Positions 1 through 8,297 are shown, counted from the first letter of the stretch. The stretch is 8,561 nt of DNA from Oscillospiraceae bacterium (GCA_017828935.1 JAGAUG010000067.1:1-8561), one strand, 5' to 3'. Notes: generated from the letters alone by a model not told the origin. Program-made: numbers and translations.

Positions 1-488
<488 letters not shown>

Positions 489-494
<6 letters not shown>

Positions 495-546
495 TTAAAT
501 TAAATTTTAATTAATTTAAAATTTATAAAATTCTTTAGCGCTTAAA
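489..546. repeat. 11-bp direct repeat TAGCGCTTAAA flanking the folD stop, with AT-rich inverted repeat between
   Basis: TAGCGCTTAAA occurs at 489-499 and again at 536-546, the second copy inside the last codons of folD. AGCGCT is self-complementary, so the two copies can also pair with each other in RNA. Between them, TTAAATTAA (495-503) and TTAATTTAA (511-519) form a perfect 9-bp inverted repeat over the folD stop codon. In the minus-strand transcript a run of six U follows 8 nt after the outer stem, so a weak transcription terminator for folD is possible. A short-repeat deletion scar is the alternative. Confidence 0.35.
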
Positions 547-1370
547 ACCGTATTTTGAAGTAAAATTGCTATCGTCATTGGACCCACTCCTCCAGGAACA
601 GGCGTTATATAACCAGCTATTTTTGATACTGATTCAAAATCTACATCTCTACAAATATGTCCGTCTTTATTTTTATTAATTCCGACGTCTATAACAACAG
701 CTCCTTTTTTGACCATCGAAGCTGTAATTAACTTTTCTTTCCCGACAGCGACGATTAATATATCGGCTCTTCTGCAATGCGACTCTAAATCTTTAGTAAA
801 TATATTACATACAGTTACTGTTGCATTATTATTTATCATCATCATCGCCATTGGCTTTCCGACTATATTACTACTACCTACTATTACACACTCTTTTCCG
901 GCTATTGCTATATTTTCGCTTTTTATTAATTCTAAAATCCCTTGAGGAGTACAAGAGACAAAGCTCTCTCGACCAATCATAATATTCCCTAAATTATACG
1001 GATGAAAACCATCAACGTCTTTATTTTTAGATATAAGATTTATTATTTTATTTTCGTCTATATGTTTCGGTAACGGCAACTGAACCAGAATACCGTGTAT
1101 GTCTTCTTTAGTATTTAATTTTTTTATTAGCTCTAAAATTTCGTTTTCTGACGTTGTTTCTGGCAACTCAAACTTTTGGGAAACAATTCCGACTTCTTGA
1201 CAAGCTTTTTCTTTATTTCTGACATATATTTTCGAGGCTTTATCTTCGCCTACGATTATAACGGCAAGCCCTGGCGTAATATTTTTTAATTTAAGTTCTT
1301 TTATTTCTTCAAAAATTTTTAATTTTATTTGACTAGACAATTTTTTTCCATCAAGAATCTTAGCCGACAT
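516..1370 (-). CDS. folD: bifunctional methylenetetrahydrofolate dehydrogenase / methenyltetrahydrofolate cyclohydrolase
   Basis: FolD interconverts 5,10-methylene-, 5,10-methenyl- and 10-formyl-tetrahydrofolate in the cytoplasm, making NADPH and the formyl donor for purines and initiator tRNA. The 284-residue length is normal for the family. Visible marks are YVRNKEKA (49-56, with catalytic Tyr49 and Lys53), GILVQLPLP (93-101), KDVDGFHP (117-124), the nucleotide-binding loop GSSNIVGKP (165-173) and the signature PGGVGPMT (259-266). The usual PCTP motif reads SCTP (139-142), a mild change. The ATG at 1368-1370 directly follows the lgt stop (TAG then ATG), and a purine-rich GGAGGGG lies 6 nt upstream inside the end of lgt, so translation is probably coupled. 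It is the last intact gene of the yfmF-yfmH-lgt-folD cluster. Confidence 0.96.
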   Translation of the reverse strand: MSAKILDGKKLSSQIKLKIFEEIKELKLKNITPGLAVIIVGEDKASKIYVRNKEKACQEVGIVSQKFELPETTSENEILELIKKLNTKEDIHGILVQLPLPKHIDENKIINLISKNKDVDGFHPYNLGNIMIGRESFVSCTPQGILELIKSENIAIAGKECVIVGSSNIVGKPMAMMMINNNATVTVCNIFTKDLESHCRRADILIVAVGKEKLITASMVKKGAVVIDVGINKNKDGHICRDVDFESVSKIAGYITPVPGGVGPMTIAILLQNTVLSAKEFYKF

Positions 1371-2276
1371 CTACTTCCCCTCCTCGAGATTATTTTTATA
1401 TAAATATTTTTTTATATATATCAAAACAAGTAATATCAAACAAGCAACTAATATTACTAGCGATAATAGCTGAGATATCCTAATATTTCCTAACATCAAG
1501 CTATCGACTCTAAGTCCTTCTATTACAAATCTAGCGCAAGAATACCAAATAAAATATATTAACGTTAATATTCCAGGACATAAATTTATTTTTTTAGATT
1601 TTTTTAAATTATTATAATCGCTATTAAAAGTAATAAGAGCTATAATAATAAACCCAAGTAAACACCAAACAGATTCATAAAAAAAACAAGGATGGACATT
1701 CCCAGTTGGATCAATAACTATATTTTGTTTCAAAAGCTTCGGAGCTATTTTTAATAAATAACTTTGGATCGAAACACTAGTCATTCCAAATATATTATCA
1801 GTATTGCTACCAAAAGCTTCGATATTAACAAAGTTCCCCCAACGCCCTATGGCCTGACCTAATATAAGGCCTCCAACGATAGCGTCAGTTACCGGTAATA
1901 TTTTTATCTTTCTTTTTTTAAGAAATATAATTCCAACTAAAAAAGAACCTATTATACCGCCGTATATCGCTATACCGCCTTCCCAAATCTTAAAAACATC
2001 TAAAATATTTTTTTTATATAAATCAAAATTAAAGATTATATAATAGGCTCTTGCTCCGATAATTCCGCCAAAAAAACTATAGGCAATAACGTCAATAATA
2101 TCGCTCGTTTCTAAACCAAATTTTTTTGATACACAAGATACATAAAAAAAACCTAATATAAATCCAACAGCGATTATTACGCCGTACCAGTATATATTAA
2201 AAGAACCTATTGAAAAAGCAACTCTAGACAAATTAAAAGCTAGACCTGGCTTCGGAAAACTTAAAATTTCTTTCAT
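1371..2276 (-). CDS. lgt: prolipoprotein diacylglyceryl transferase
   Basis: Lgt is an integral membrane enzyme that transfers diacylglycerol from phosphatidylglycerol to the lipobox cysteine of prelipoproteins, the first step of lipoprotein maturation. The 301-residue protein has about seven hydrophobic segments. Its family signature GRWGNFVNIEAFG spans 144-156, with Arg145, Asn148 and Glu153 in the expected places, and the second conserved arginine and glutamate occur in ARFVIEGLR (248-256). The GGIAIYGG segment (100-107) has Tyr where E. coli has the His of HGG, a variant I recall as common in Firmicutes. The tail is lysine-rich (289-301), as expected for a cytoplasmic end. The ATG at 2274-2276 has GGAG 11-12 nt upstream. 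The stop abuts the folD start, and the gap from yfmH is 61 nt. Confidence 0.95.
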   Translation of the reverse strand: MKEILSFPKPGLAFNLSRVAFSIGSFNIYWYGVIIAVGFILGFFYVSCVSKKFGLETSDIIDVIAYSFFGGIIGARAYYIIFNFDLYKKNILDVFKIWEGGIAIYGGIIGSFLVGIIFLKKRKIKILPVTDAIVGGLILGQAIGRWGNFVNIEAFGSNTDNIFGMTSVSIQSYLLKIAPKLLKQNIVIDPTGNVHPCFFYESVWCLLGFIIIALITFNSDYNNLKKSKKINLCPGILTLIYFIWYSCARFVIEGLRVDSLMLGNIRISQLLSLVILVACLILLVLIYIKKYLYKNNLEEGK

Positions 2277-2295
2277 CTAAAAATTATCTCCAATT

Positions 2296-2318
2296 TTTTA
2301 TATAAATTCTATATAAAA
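2296..2318. repeat. AT-only hairpin in the yfmH-lgt gap
   Basis: TTTTATATA (2296-2304) and TATATAAAA (2310-2318) are perfect 9-bp inverted repeats with a 5-nt loop. In the minus-strand transcript the stem ends a few bases before the lgt SD and is followed by A residues rather than U, so it is not a typical terminator for yfmH. It may be an mRNA processing or translation-tuning element, or simply AT-rich spacer; nothing further supports a role. Confidence 0.3.
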
Positions 2319-2337
2319 CATAAATATTATTTAATTA

Positions 2338-3597
2338 TTAATAAGTTTCTATATTAGGATTTATAACCGAAACACAAGAACTTTGATCGTAATAAGTTTC
2401 TTTAATAAGATTTTCTATTTCTGTTTTGTCTATATTTAAAACAAGATCTTGTAAATCATCAAAATTATAGTCATATAAACTAGCTTCCATATAGTTTTCT
2501 GCTACGATCTCTGGGTCATCTTGTTCCATAATATGTCTTCCATAGAAACTTTTTTTAACTGCAACAAAATCGTCGTCTGAAATACCTTGTTTTTTTATTT
2601 TATCTATCGCGTCGCTAAGACCTTTAGTAACTTCTTCTTCGTGTTTTGTTTCAACACCAAAAACACTCATCAAATATCCTGGTCCAAAAGCAACTTCATA
2701 TCCTATCGGATTACTTATTACGCCTTTATAATATAAATATCCAAACAACTCCGAGGTCGAACCAACTATAAGTTCGTTAGCTAATTGATGTTTAACACTT
2801 TTTATATAATTATCTCTTAAAGAATTCGAAGCTAAGTGTTTATATCCGATATGAATCAACGGAATTTTTACGGACATTTTCTTTGTTTTTTTCTTAGATA
2901 CAGCCTCTATCGGCTCTTCATAAGTTTTATTAACTATATCAGACGGATCTTGTTTAGTAAAAATATTATCAACTATTTTTAAGACTTCTTTTTTAGTAAA
3001 GTGGCCAGAAATCGATAAAACCATATTATCAGGTTTATAAAACATATCATAGCATTTATATAAATCTTCTTTTGTTATTTTTCTTATAGATTCTTCTGTA
3101 CCAGCGGTATCATTAAAAATCGGAATCTGTGAATAAAGTCCGTTTAATACTCCGAAATAACCTTGCCAACGAGGATTATCTTGACACATCTTTATTTCTT
3201 GGACAATTATATCTTTTTCTTTTTCGACATTCTCGTTTGTAAAATAAGGATGTGTAACGTAATCTAATAAAATTTTTAGAGACTCCTCAAAATTTTTAGA
3301 ACAAGAAAACAAATAACAAGTTCTATCAAAACCTGTATAAGCGTTCGCAAGCGCTCCTGTCCTTGCAAACTTTTGGAAAGTATCTTCTCCATCTTCGTTT
3401 TCAAACATCTTGTGTTCTAAAAAATGAGCTATCCCCTGAGGACAGGATAAAAAACTATCGTCATCATGTTTTTTAAATTCGTTATTAGAACTTCCATATC
3501 TTACGCCTAAAACAGCGTATGCGTAGCTGTGTTCCGACATCAAATTTAAAATTATCTTAAGACCACTACTGTGTTTTATTTCATAGCACCCACTCAA
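2338..3597 (-). CDS. yfmH: M16 metallopeptidase family protein, EF-P 5-aminopentanol modification-associated YfmH
   Basis: This is the catalytic-type partner of a two-gene M16 (pitrilysin/insulinase) pair; the B. subtilis homologue is ymfH, which is genetically needed for 5-aminopentanol modification of EF-P. The inverted zinc motif HFLEH is at residues 58-62, and Glu134 in IVQEIKM is the likely third zinc ligand. FQKFARTGALANAYTGFDRTCY (74-95) fits the conserved region after the zinc helix. The length of 419 residues is typical. The start is TTG (3595-3597), supported by GGAGG at 3607-3611 with 9 nt spacing; its TTG overlaps the yfmF stop (TTGA), so the two are translationally coupled. The Arg/Tyr substrate-binding pair of M16 C-terminal domains is not obvious here but is present in YfmF, which suggests a heterodimer. 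The exact biochemical step is not established. Confidence 0.9.
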   Translation of the reverse strand: MSGCYEIKHSSGLKIILNLMSEHSYAYAVLGVRYGSSNNEFKKHDDDSFLSCPQGIAHFLEHKMFENEDGEDTFQKFARTGALANAYTGFDRTCYLFSCSKNFEESLKILLDYVTHPYFTNENVEKEKDIIVQEIKMCQDNPRWQGYFGVLNGLYSQIPIFNDTAGTEESIRKITKEDLYKCYDMFYKPDNMVLSISGHFTKKEVLKIVDNIFTKQDPSDIVNKTYEEPIEAVSKKKTKKMSVKIPLIHIGYKHLASNSLRDNYIKSVKHQLANELIVGSTSELFGYLYYKGVISNPIGYEVAFGPGYLMSVFGVETKHEEEVTKGLSDAIDKIKKQGISDDDFVAVKKSFYGRHIMEQDDPEIVAENYMEASLYDYNFDDLQDLVLNIDKTEIENLIKETYYDQSSCVSVINPNIETY

Positions 3598-4874
3598 TCG
3601 TTATTTCCTCCTTTTAGAAAATAAACAGTATCTAACTTGATCGTATTTGCTACTTTAACTATGTCTTCTTTAGAAATAAGCCACACGCTTTTAATTTCCG
3701 CTCTGGCCGATTTACAGATTCCTAACAAACATTGACTTAAACATTTATCGTTAATTTCAAAAACGTCGTCTCTTGATTTTAATAACAAGTTTTTAACTAT
3801 CAACTTAGCGTTTTCAAATTCTTCGTCTGTAAAATTTCCTAATTTTATTTCTTCTAGCTGTTTTAAAGTTTCTTTTATTGCTTTTTCTTTGTTAATAGAA
3901 TCGATCCCCATCGAAACCATTATTGTATTTGAAAATTTATCATATCGAGAACTACAATTATAACAAAGCCCCATCTTTTCTCTTATATTTATAAATAATT
4001 TAGAAAAAGGCGCTGCTCCAAATAAAATATTCAAAACTATAAATTCTCTAGAAATTCTCGGAGATATCTCGCTTTGACATTTAAAACCTAAAACAAGTTT
4101 AGATTGCGATATATCCATCGTTTCTTCTATATCACAAACTTCGTTTTTTAAATTAGATTCACTCAATTTTAATTTCGCAAACGGCAAGGCCTTATAATTT
4201 TCAAATAAACTCTTACAAGCTTCTTTAACTTCTTCTTCTTCGCTTCCAATATAAACTACTTGAATTCTTGATCTACTAAATATTTCGTAGTAAGCCTCTT
4301 TTATATCATGATTATTTAATTTTATAATATCTTTTCTATATCCATATTTACTTATTTTTTGGATATCATCGCTAAACATATATTCGCGACATTTGTCTAT
4401 CGCATAATTCATCTTATTATTAAATCTATTATCTATCTTATCAAACAAAATCTTCTTAGCTATCTTTATATTTTTCTCTTCAAACATCCCTTCAACTAGA
4501 TACGGTCTCTTTAAAATCGAAAACAAAAGATGACAACAATCTAACGTTATATTTTTGTTATCTAAAGCGTACTTTACGTCAATAAAATTAATACCAATAG
4601 ATAAAATTTGAAAATTCCCCATTTTTTTTACATCAACTAAAAGATTGGCTCCGTAAAGTTCACCAAATCTTTTATTTAACTTAACAATATCGCCATAATC
4701 TTCGTTACAAATCGTTAGCAAATATGGCATAATCGCATATTTAGAAGCGTTTTCTATACTCAGAGGCAACACAAAATTAACAGTTAATATATTATTTTTA
4801 AATTTATCATCTTTGTGGCTATAAAAATAAATATTATTAGAAAGTCTTTCTCTTAACAAACGACACCAATCCAA
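3594..4874 (-). CDS. yfmF: M16 family protein without zinc motif, EF-P 5-aminopentanol modification-associated YfmF
   Basis: This is the upstream, non-catalytic-type member of the M16 pair (B. subtilis ymfF). Where YfmH has HFLEH, this protein reads MPYLLTICNED (49-59), so it cannot bind zinc in the normal way. It keeps the M16 C-domain feature REKMGLCY (298-305; Arg298, Tyr305), which holds substrate in active family members. The 426-residue length is usual. An in-frame TAA lies one codon before TTG 4872-4874, so that TTG is the most upstream possible start. It has no good SD, only AAAGA right before it, and a second TTG at residue 6 (4857-4859) is the alternative. The promoter was not identified; the gene begins about 100 nt after the terminator that closes the efp cluster. 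Coupled to yfmH by overlap. Confidence 0.85.
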   Translation of the reverse strand: MDWCRLLRERLSNNIYFYSHKDDKFKNNILTVNFVLPLSIENASKYAIMPYLLTICNEDYGDIVKLNKRFGELYGANLLVDVKKMGNFQILSIGINFIDVKYALDNKNITLDCCHLLFSILKRPYLVEGMFEEKNIKIAKKILFDKIDNRFNNKMNYAIDKCREYMFSDDIQKISKYGYRKDIIKLNNHDIKEAYYEIFSRSRIQVVYIGSEEEEVKEACKSLFENYKALPFAKLKLSESNLKNEVCDIEETMDISQSKLVLGFKCQSEISPRISREFIVLNILFGAAPFSKLFINIREKMGLCYNCSSRYDKFSNTIMVSMGIDSINKEKAIKETLKQLEEIKLGNFTDEEFENAKLIVKNLLLKSRDDVFEINDKCLSQCLLGICKSARAEIKSVWLISKEDIVKVANTIKLDTVYFLKGGNND

Positions 4875-4974
4875 TCTTTATTAATCTTATTAACTTAAAT
4901 ATATAATTTATATTAAAAATTCAAAAATTACTAGATTTTATATAAAAACAAATTTTATATATTTTTTCGAGCTT

Positions 4975-5020
4975 ATAAAAAGCCTGCCACTATCGCCAAC
5001 CAGCAATAAGAAACAGGCTT
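4975..5020 (-). terminator. intrinsic terminator closing the efp-CD1247 cluster
   Basis: In the minus-strand RNA, AAGCCTG (5020-5014) pairs with CAGGCTT (4986-4980), and an inner TATTG (5008-5004) can pair with CGATA (4995-4991), giving a long two-part stem. It is followed by a short U-run (CTTTTTAT). It lies 23 nt past the stop of the gene at 5044-5523, and this GC-containing stem contrasts with the AT-rich surroundings. The large loop is unusual for a simple terminator. Confidence 0.75.
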
Positions 5021-5043
5021 AATCATAATTTTAATCAAAGATT

Positions 5044-5523
5044 TTATTTGTCACAATTACAATTCCCGTCATCACAATCACAGCCAACCTTGCCACAACC
5101 ACAATCGCAACCATCTAATTCATCATCTGAAACCAAACATTCATCTATATCGATCTCTACCTTACACTCAGGACATTTTATCTTTCCTTCTTCGAGTTCT
5201 TTTTCAGTAAGATCGCTATATCTTACATAATGTTCTTTTCCGCATTTCGGACATCTAACACAGAAAAAATCACTAAACCCACAATCACAATCGTCATCAC
5301 AGTCATCAAATACATCTTGTTCTAAGCTTCGTAGATCTTCGTCGATTTCATCAACAACTTCCCAAACGCTTTCTATGTCTTCTCTTACGTCGCAAATCTC
5401 TTCACAAATACCGTCAAGTAACTCAACTACTTTACATAGAATCTTACCCTCGTTTGTACTGTCGTCGACATTTAAACCTTCCATTAAGCCTTTGATATAC
5501 GCTGATTTCTTTAAAATATCCAT
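5044..5523 (-). CDS. CD1247-type acidic zinc-ribbon protein with cysteine-rich tail
   Basis: Residues 1-72 match my memory of the N-terminal domain of clostridial proteins annotated as CD1247 N-terminal domain proteins: a helical AYIKGLMEGLNVDDSTNEGKI-like start, then an acidic predicted coiled coil (about 36-70). Next comes a zinc ribbon, CPKC (91-94) and CPEC (117-120). The end is unusual: seven cysteines within 139-157 among Asp, Gly and Lys, plus C75, C79, C81 and C88; 19 cysteines occur in 159 residues. There is no signal peptide or membrane segment, so it is probably cytoplasmic. It follows efp by 68 nt and shares its transcript. Its start is ATG 5521-5523, as an in-frame TAA lies 6 codons upstream, yet the nearest good SD is 38 nt away across a hairpin. 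The function is unknown; metal binding is an inference from the cysteines. Confidence 0.85.
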   Translation of the reverse strand: MDILKKSAYIKGLMEGLNVDDSTNEGKILCKVVELLDGICEEICDVREDIESVWEVVDEIDEDLRSLEQDVFDDCDDDCDCGFSDFFCVRCPKCGKEHYVRYSDLTEKELEEGKIKCPECKVEIDIDECLVSDDELDGCDCGCGKVGCDCDDGNCNCDK

Positions 5524-5570
5524 CTTTTTTAATATTGCAAATTAATAACTAATATTGCAATCTCCTTTCT
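5524..5570 (-). promoter_or_regulatory. distant SD linked to the start codon by a hairpin
   Basis: The mRNA has AGAAAGGAGA (5570-5561), then a fold, then ten nt and the ATG at 5523. The fold pairs ATTGCAA (5561-5555) with TTGCAAT (5540-5534), then, past a bulged T, ATTA (5553-5550) with TAAT (5544-5541) around a GTTAT loop. Folding removes 28 nt and leaves about 10 nt between GGAG and ATG. The stem halves are also an 11-bp direct repeat with 20-bp period (TAATATTGCAA at 5530-5540 and 5550-5560). Inference: structure-dependent initiation. Confidence 0.55.
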
Positions 5571-5591
5571 TAATTTTTTTATAATATAAAA

Positions 5592-6149
5592 TTATGCTCT
5601 TTCCATATATTCGCCAGTTCTTGTATCTATCTTTATTTTTTCGCCCTCTTCGATAAACAAAGGAACTTTAACTTCGGCACCAGTCTCTAAAATAGCAGGC
5701 TTAGTTGTATTAGTAGCTGTATCGCCTTTAAAACCAGGATCAGTTTTTGTTATCTCAAGCTCAACAAACAAAGGAGGCTCAACACCAAATACAACTCCTT
5801 TGTACGATAAAACTTTTACGTCCATATTTTCTTTAACAAATCTAAACCCGTCACCTAACTTATCTTTATTAATCGGAATATTCTCGTAAGTCTCGTTGTC
5901 CATAAAATAATATAGGTCACCATCTTGATAAAGATATTGCATCTCTCGTCTTTCGATATAAGCCGACGGATATTTATCTGATGGATTAAAAGTTCTCTCA
6001 ACAACAGCTCCGGTTATAACATTCTTAATCTTTGTTCTAACAAAAGCTGCTCCTTTTCCAGGCTTTACATGTTGGAACTCAACGATTTGAAAAACATCCC
6101 CGTCCATATCAAAAGTAACACCATTTCTAAAATCACCAGCTGAAATCAT
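5592..6149 (-). CDS. efp: elongation factor P
   Basis: EF-P binds ribosomes stalled at consecutive prolines and promotes peptide bond formation from the E-site side. All 185 residues are present, with the usual three beta-barrel domains (about 1-65, 66-127 and 128-185). The N-terminus [13 protein letters not shown] fixes the ATG at 6147-6149. The loop [10 protein letters not shown] has Lys32 at its tip, the position that carries 5-aminopentanol in B. subtilis; yfmF and yfmH, needed for that modification, lie 0.7-3.3 kb away in the same orientation. The signature [14 protein letters not shown] (134-147) is intact. In-frame TAA and TAG codons lie just upstream of the ATG, so there is no longer form. 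The nearest SD-like bases (GGA) are about 18 nt away, which is unusual for such a highly expressed protein. It is transcribed from the promoter at 6298-6326, together with the CD1247-type gene. Confidence 0.97.
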   Translation of the reverse strand: MISAGDFRNGVTFDMDGDVFQIVEFQHVKPGKGAAFVRTKIKNVITGAVVERTFNPSDKYPSAYIERREMQYLYQDGDLYYFMDNETYENIPINKDKLGDGFRFVKENMDVKVLSYKGVVFGVEPPLFVELEITKTDPGFKGDTATNTTKPAILETGAEVKVPLFIEEGEKIKIDTRTGEYMERA

Positions 6150-6291
6150 AACATAACACTATTATTTCCAATTACATAAAATCTACTCTAATTAAATAAA
6201 ATTTAAAAATTTTATTTTTAATTTTACACAACTAAAATAATTAAGTGTATCTTCACTCCCCTCATCAACAAATCATCTATTTTTAAATTAT
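6150..6291 (-). promoter_or_regulatory. long structured efp leader with an SD-like motif far from the start
   Basis: From the predicted transcription start near 6291 to the efp ATG are about 142 nt. A purine-rich GAGGGGAGTGAAG sits at 6263-6251 with no usable start codon at normal spacing after it. Downstream are two hairpins, ATTTTA/TAAAAT (6238-6221, 6-nt loop) and AAATAAAAT/ATTTTATTT (6217-6194, 6-nt loop). An ATG-TAA pair and an ATG-TTA-TGA mini-frame overlapping the efp ATG also occur. It matches no riboswitch class I know. A 13-codon frame (start near 6264) lacks an SD. Confidence 0.35.
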
Positions 6292-6297
6292 AATAAT

Positions 6298-6326
6298 ATT
6301 TTATCATTTATTTTTAATTTCGTCAA
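6298..6326 (-). promoter_or_regulatory. efp promoter
   Basis: On the minus strand TTGACG (6326-6321) and TAAAAT (6303-6298) are separated by exactly 17 nt, each with one mismatch to the sigma-A consensus. The A- and T-tracts just upstream (perfect A7-TA-T7 palindrome at 6331-6346) resemble an UP element. This makes efp independent of lepA transcription. Confidence 0.75.
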
Positions 6327-6368
6327 CAGTAAAAAAATATTTTTTTGTAAAAAAATTATAATTAGTTG

Positions 6369-6398
6369 ATAATAAATAAAATATATATTATTTATTAT
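6369..6398 (-). terminator. possible weak AT-only terminator after lepA
   Basis: ATAATAAATAA and TTATTTATTAT form a perfect 11-bp inverted repeat with an 8-nt loop, beginning 12 nt past the lepA stop. The minus-strand RNA has a U7 tract further on (near 6350-6357). The stem has no G-C pairs and the U tract is not adjacent, so termination would be inefficient and lepA-efp read-through is likely. Confidence 0.3.
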
Positions 6399-6409
6399 AT
6401 TTTTTGGTA

Positions 6410-8224
6410 TTATTCATCAAGTTTTAGAACAGACATAAAAGCTTCTTGAGGAACATCTACTGTACCAAGCTTTCTCATTCTTTTCTTGCCTTCTTTTTGT
6501 TTTTCAAGAAGTTTTTTCTTTCTTGTTATGTCTCCTCCGTAGCACTTAGCTAAAACGTCTTTTCTAACAGCCTTAACTGTTTCTCTAGCGATAATCTTCC
6601 CTCCGATAGCTGCTTGAACTGGAACTTCGAACATTTGTCTCGGAATATTTTCTTTTAGTTTTTCTACGATTTTTCTACCTCTTGTATAAGCTTTATCTTC
6701 GTGAACTATAAAAGAAAGCGCATCGACGACATCGCCGTTTAATAAAATATCTAGTTTTATTAATTTCGAAGGCTTGTAATCTAATATTTCATAGTCAAAA
6801 GAAGCGTAACCCTTACTTCTAGATTTTAAAGTATTAAAAAAATCATAGATAATTTCGTTAAGAGGCAACTCATAAATAATTTGTACGCTCTTAGAATCTA
6901 AATATTGCGTCGAAATATATACGCCTCTTTTTTCTTGACAAAGTTCCATAATATTTCCAATAAATTCAACAGGCGTAAAAATCGTCGCTTTAACGATTGG
7001 CTCGTAAGCTTGTTTTATTTCTGTTGGACTCGGAAAATTAATCGGGTTATCTATAAAAATTTCTTCGTTATTATTTAATTTTATTTTATATATAACGCTA
7101 GGCGCAGTCGTAATCAACTCTAAATTATATTCTCGCTCTAGTCGCTCTTGTATTACTTCCATATGGAGCAAACCTAAAAATCCGCACCTAAAACCAAAGC
7201 CCAAAGCACTAGAAGTTTCTGGCTCAAAAGATAAAGAAGCATCGTTTAATATTAATTTTTCTAAAGCCTCTCTTAAGTCCGAATATCTAGCTCCATCAAC
7301 TGGATAGACTCCAGAAAAAACCATCGATCGTACTTTCTTATAGCCCGGTAAGGCCTGCGCCGCCGGCGTTTTTGAACTCGTTATTGTATCGCCAACAGCT
7401 ACGTCTTTTACGTTTTTCATACTAGCTGTAATATATCCAACTTGACCAGCAAAAAGTTCGCTCGACGAAATAAGATCTGTTGGAGACATAAATCCTGTTT
7501 CAACAACAACAAATTCAGCTTTTGTCGCCATCATTTTTATAGTATCACCTGGTCTAACAACTCCATCAACAACGCGAACATAAACAACAACACCGCGATA
7601 GATATCATAGTAACAATCAAATATTAAAGCTTTTAGCGGCGAATTTATATCGCCTTTTGGAGCAGGAACTAAATTAACTACGCTTTCTAAAACACTTTCT
7701 ATATTTAGGCCTGTCTTCGCTGATATTTGGGGTGCGTCTTCGGCTGGAATCCCAATTACATCTTCTATTTCCCTCGAAACTCTTTGAGGGTCAGCAGAAG
7801 GCAAGTCTATTTTATTAATTACAGGTATTATTTCAAGATTATTTTCAAGAGCCAAATATGTGTTAGCTAAAGTTTGCGCTTCGATCCCTTGAGAAGCGTC
7901 AACAACTAATATTGCTCCTTCGCAAGCCGCTAAAGATCTAGATACTTCGTAATTAAAATCTACATGTCCAGGTGTATCTATTAAATTCAAAATATATTCT
8001 TTTTGATTTTTTGATTTATAAACAAGTCTAACAGCCCTAGCTTTAATCGTTATTCCTCGTTCTCTTTCGATTTCCATATTATCTAGCAACTGATTTTCCA
8101 TATCCCTGCTAGCTACTGTTTGGGTTTTTTCTAAGATACGATCAGCTAAAGTTGACTTACCGTGATCTATATGAGCGATTATACAAAAATTCCTAATATT
8201 TTCGCTATTATATTTATTATTCAT
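6410..8224 (-). CDS. lepA: elongation factor 4 (translational GTPase LepA)
   Basis: LepA is a ribosome-binding GTPase linked to back-translocation and to efficient initiation and subunit assembly. It is cytoplasmic, with some membrane association. The 604-residue length is standard. The G domain has G1 AHIDHGKST (17-25), the switch region ERERGITIK (53-61), G3 DTPGH (83-87), G4 NKID (137-140) and G5 SAK (168-170). The EF4-specific C-terminal domain ends with a lysine/arginine-rich [19 protein letters not shown] stretch and [14 protein letters not shown]. The ATG at 8222-8224 has an SD (AAAGGGGTGAG) about 11 nt upstream, and a promoter at 8269-8297 gives a leader of about 38 nt. It precedes efp, another stalled-ribosome factor, but with 260 bp and a separate promoter between them. 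No disruption or odd residue was seen. Confidence 0.98.
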   Translation of the reverse strand: MNNKYNSENIRNFCIIAHIDHGKSTLADRILEKTQTVASRDMENQLLDNMEIERERGITIKARAVRLVYKSKNQKEYILNLIDTPGHVDFNYEVSRSLAACEGAILVVDASQGIEAQTLANTYLALENNLEIIPVINKIDLPSADPQRVSREIEDVIGIPAEDAPQISAKTGLNIESVLESVVNLVPAPKGDINSPLKALIFDCYYDIYRGVVVYVRVVDGVVRPGDTIKMMATKAEFVVVETGFMSPTDLISSSELFAGQVGYITASMKNVKDVAVGDTITSSKTPAAQALPGYKKVRSMVFSGVYPVDGARYSDLREALEKLILNDASLSFEPETSSALGFGFRCGFLGLLHMEVIQERLEREYNLELITTAPSVIYKIKLNNNEEIFIDNPINFPSPTEIKQAYEPIVKATIFTPVEFIGNIMELCQEKRGVYISTQYLDSKSVQIIYELPLNEIIYDFFNTLKSRSKGYASFDYEILDYKPSKLIKLDILLNGDVVDALSFIVHEDKAYTRGRKIVEKLKENIPRQMFEVPVQAAIGGKIIARETVKAVRKDVLAKCYGGDITRKKKLLEKQKEGKKRMRKLGTVDVPQEAFMSVLKLDE

Positions 8225-8268
8225 TAATTTAAAAACTCACCCCTTTATTTTTATTACTTCTACCAAAT

Positions 8269-8297
8269 ATTTTACATCAATTATTATAATTAGTCAA
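8269..8297 (-). promoter_or_regulatory. lepA promoter
   Basis: TTGACT (8297-8292) and TAAAAT (8274-8269) on the minus strand are spaced by 17 nt, each differing from consensus at one base. Transcription would start near 8262. A/T-tracts (AAAAAAAATATATATTTTTT) lie just upstream, as at the efp promoter, and may act as an UP element. Confidence 0.75.

Noticed and set aside
709..945. Plus-strand frame of 78 codons
   Set aside because: Entirely antisense to folD, low-complexity hydrophobic reading and no SD site.
4975..5020. Small structured regulatory RNA
   Set aside because: The stem, its U-run and its place just after a stop codon are explained by an intrinsic terminator; no promoter of its own was seen.
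5048..5230. Plus-strand frame rich in Ser, Gln and Pro
   Set aside because: A mirror of the Asp/Cys/Gly-rich codons of the CD1247-type gene; no SD and no family features.
6150..6409. Replication origin or attachment site in the AT-rich efp-lepA gap
   Set aside because: No DnaA-box cluster or iterons; the A/T tracts and palindromes are explained by an UP-like element, a leader and a weak terminator.
7442..7627. Plus-strand frame of 61 codons inside lepA
   Set aside because: Antisense to a conserved lepA segment, Asn-rich reading, no supporting signal.
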